Positions 63,700 through 64,000 of a stretch of 64,000 nucleotides of DNA are shown one piece after another (the stretch's first letter is position 1; every line of letters starts with the position of its first letter). The position numbers and the translations under genes were made by a program. Source of the DNA: JACCZX01 sp963807155 (GTDB lineage Bacteria > Pseudomonadota > Gammaproteobacteria > Burkholderiales > Burkholderiaceae_F); contig CAWEAZ010000038.1 of assembly GCA_963807155.1 (NCBI GenBank), forward strand, positions 1-64,000, written 5' to 3'. The notes beneath the pieces were generated by a model. It was not told the DNA's origin, ran no database searches, and saw only the letters and a program-made list of their open reading frames with translations.

Positions 63700-64000
63700 A
63701 TGCCCTCGGATAGCGCAGCTGCCTCGAGCTTGCCCCGCAGCCTCTGGTTGTTGGCTGCGGGTGCGATCGTCTTGTCGACCGCACTGCACGTCGTTCCGCA
63801 GCTGATGCGCGACTGGGTTGACCCGGCGTGGTCGATGCTCGTGCTGATGACTATCGATGCCTGCGTCGTTGCGCTGATTGTGCGCAGCCGAACTGCGCTG
63901 TTGGTTGGAATATTGTTGGCCGCGTTACTCGGTGCTGCGGTGTTATCGCATCAGCAGCTGCTGGCTGCGGTCCCGTCGATTGCGCTGAACCTGATGCTGG
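63700..64000 (+). CDS. Membrane protein, 5' part only (runs off the window)
   Basis: First 100 residues, starting MPSDSAAASSLPRSLWLLAA, with at least three hydrophobic segments (SLWLLAAGAIVLSTALHVV, WSMLVLMTIDACVVALIV, LLVGILLAALLGAAVLS). It starts one base after the MipA stop, so it is cotranscribed. It resembles the COG4648-type membrane protein found in aryl-polyene clusters, but the fragment is too short to be sure. Confidence 0.65.
   Translation, partial: MPSDSAAASSLPRSLWLLAAGAIVLSTALHVVPQLMRDWVDPAWSMLVLMTIDACVVALIVRSRTALLVGILLAALLGAAVLSHQQLLAAVPSIALNLML

Overview
The window looks like the chromosome of a GC-rich betaproteobacterium, probably Burkholderiales-like. This is inferred from gene order and protein style: dacA-dat-ybeD-lipB-lipA, mreBCD-mrdA-rodA-rlpA, rsmI<>lpoA-yraN-dolP, metX-metW, birA-coaX, and a giant DUF3683 FAD/Fe-S oxidoreductase. 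No species can be named. Coding density is very high. I see no insertion sequence, prophage, CRISPR array or rRNA. The only RNA gene is selenocysteine tRNA.

Layout. (1) 1-5.7 kb: formate dehydrogenase and selenocysteine locus: 3' end of a cytochrome b-type formate dehydrogenase subunit, a terminator-like hairpin, fdhE, selA, selB, selC, then a lipoyl-carrier (GcvH-like) protein, a DsrE-like sulfur-relay protein and a 36-residue membrane peptide. (2) 5.7-18.5 kb: leucine/acyclic-terpene type acyl-CoA degradation genes on the minus strand (HMG-CoA lyase, both methylcrotonyl-CoA carboxylase subunits, enoyl-CoA hydratase, acyl-CoA dehydrogenase), interleaved with a thioesterase, DUF1289, an MBL hydrolase, DUF4126, an alpha/beta hydrolase, DinB and GST, and interrupted by a plus-strand AI-2E-type permease. 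(3) 18.5-29.2 kb: metX-metW with a leader inverted repeat, a cupin, ampG, xthA, pyrE, and the gatC-gatA-TPR-gatB operon. (4) 29.3-42.2 kb: rod-shape and envelope block (mreBCD, mrdA, rodA, rlpA), rsmI, lpoA-yraN-dolP, lemA with an M48 protease. (5) 42.2-49.1 kb: lipoate synthesis, dat, dacA, a hydrolase, a 2Fe-2S ferredoxin, VanZ. (6) 49.2-61.2 kb: birA-coaX, a Bax-inhibitor-like protein, HIT, the DUF3683 oxidoreductase, srkA, a secreted hypothetical, ilvA. (7) 61.1-64 kb: a chorismatase, a broken FAD-dependent oxidoreductase, MipA/OmpV and a membrane protein, possibly the edge of an aryl-polyene (xanthomonadin-like) pigment cluster.

A major caveat runs through the window. About 17 otherwise well-conserved genes carry single-base frame changes. 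Nearly all of them are in the direction of one extra base, at scattered sites that are mostly not homopolymers. This looks like residual insertion error from incompletely polished long reads, not biology. It manufactures an apparent gatC-gatA fusion and, very probably, an apparent PBP2-RodA fusion. I annotate these genes at full frame-corrected extent and give the approximate break points.

The best candidate for an under-described system is the lipoyl carrier + DsrE + mini-membrane-protein trio attached to the formate dehydrogenase/selenocysteine genes. Other points worth checking are the metX leader repeat, the TPR gene inside the gat operon, DacA with an altered SxN motif, and the chorismatase-bearing right edge.
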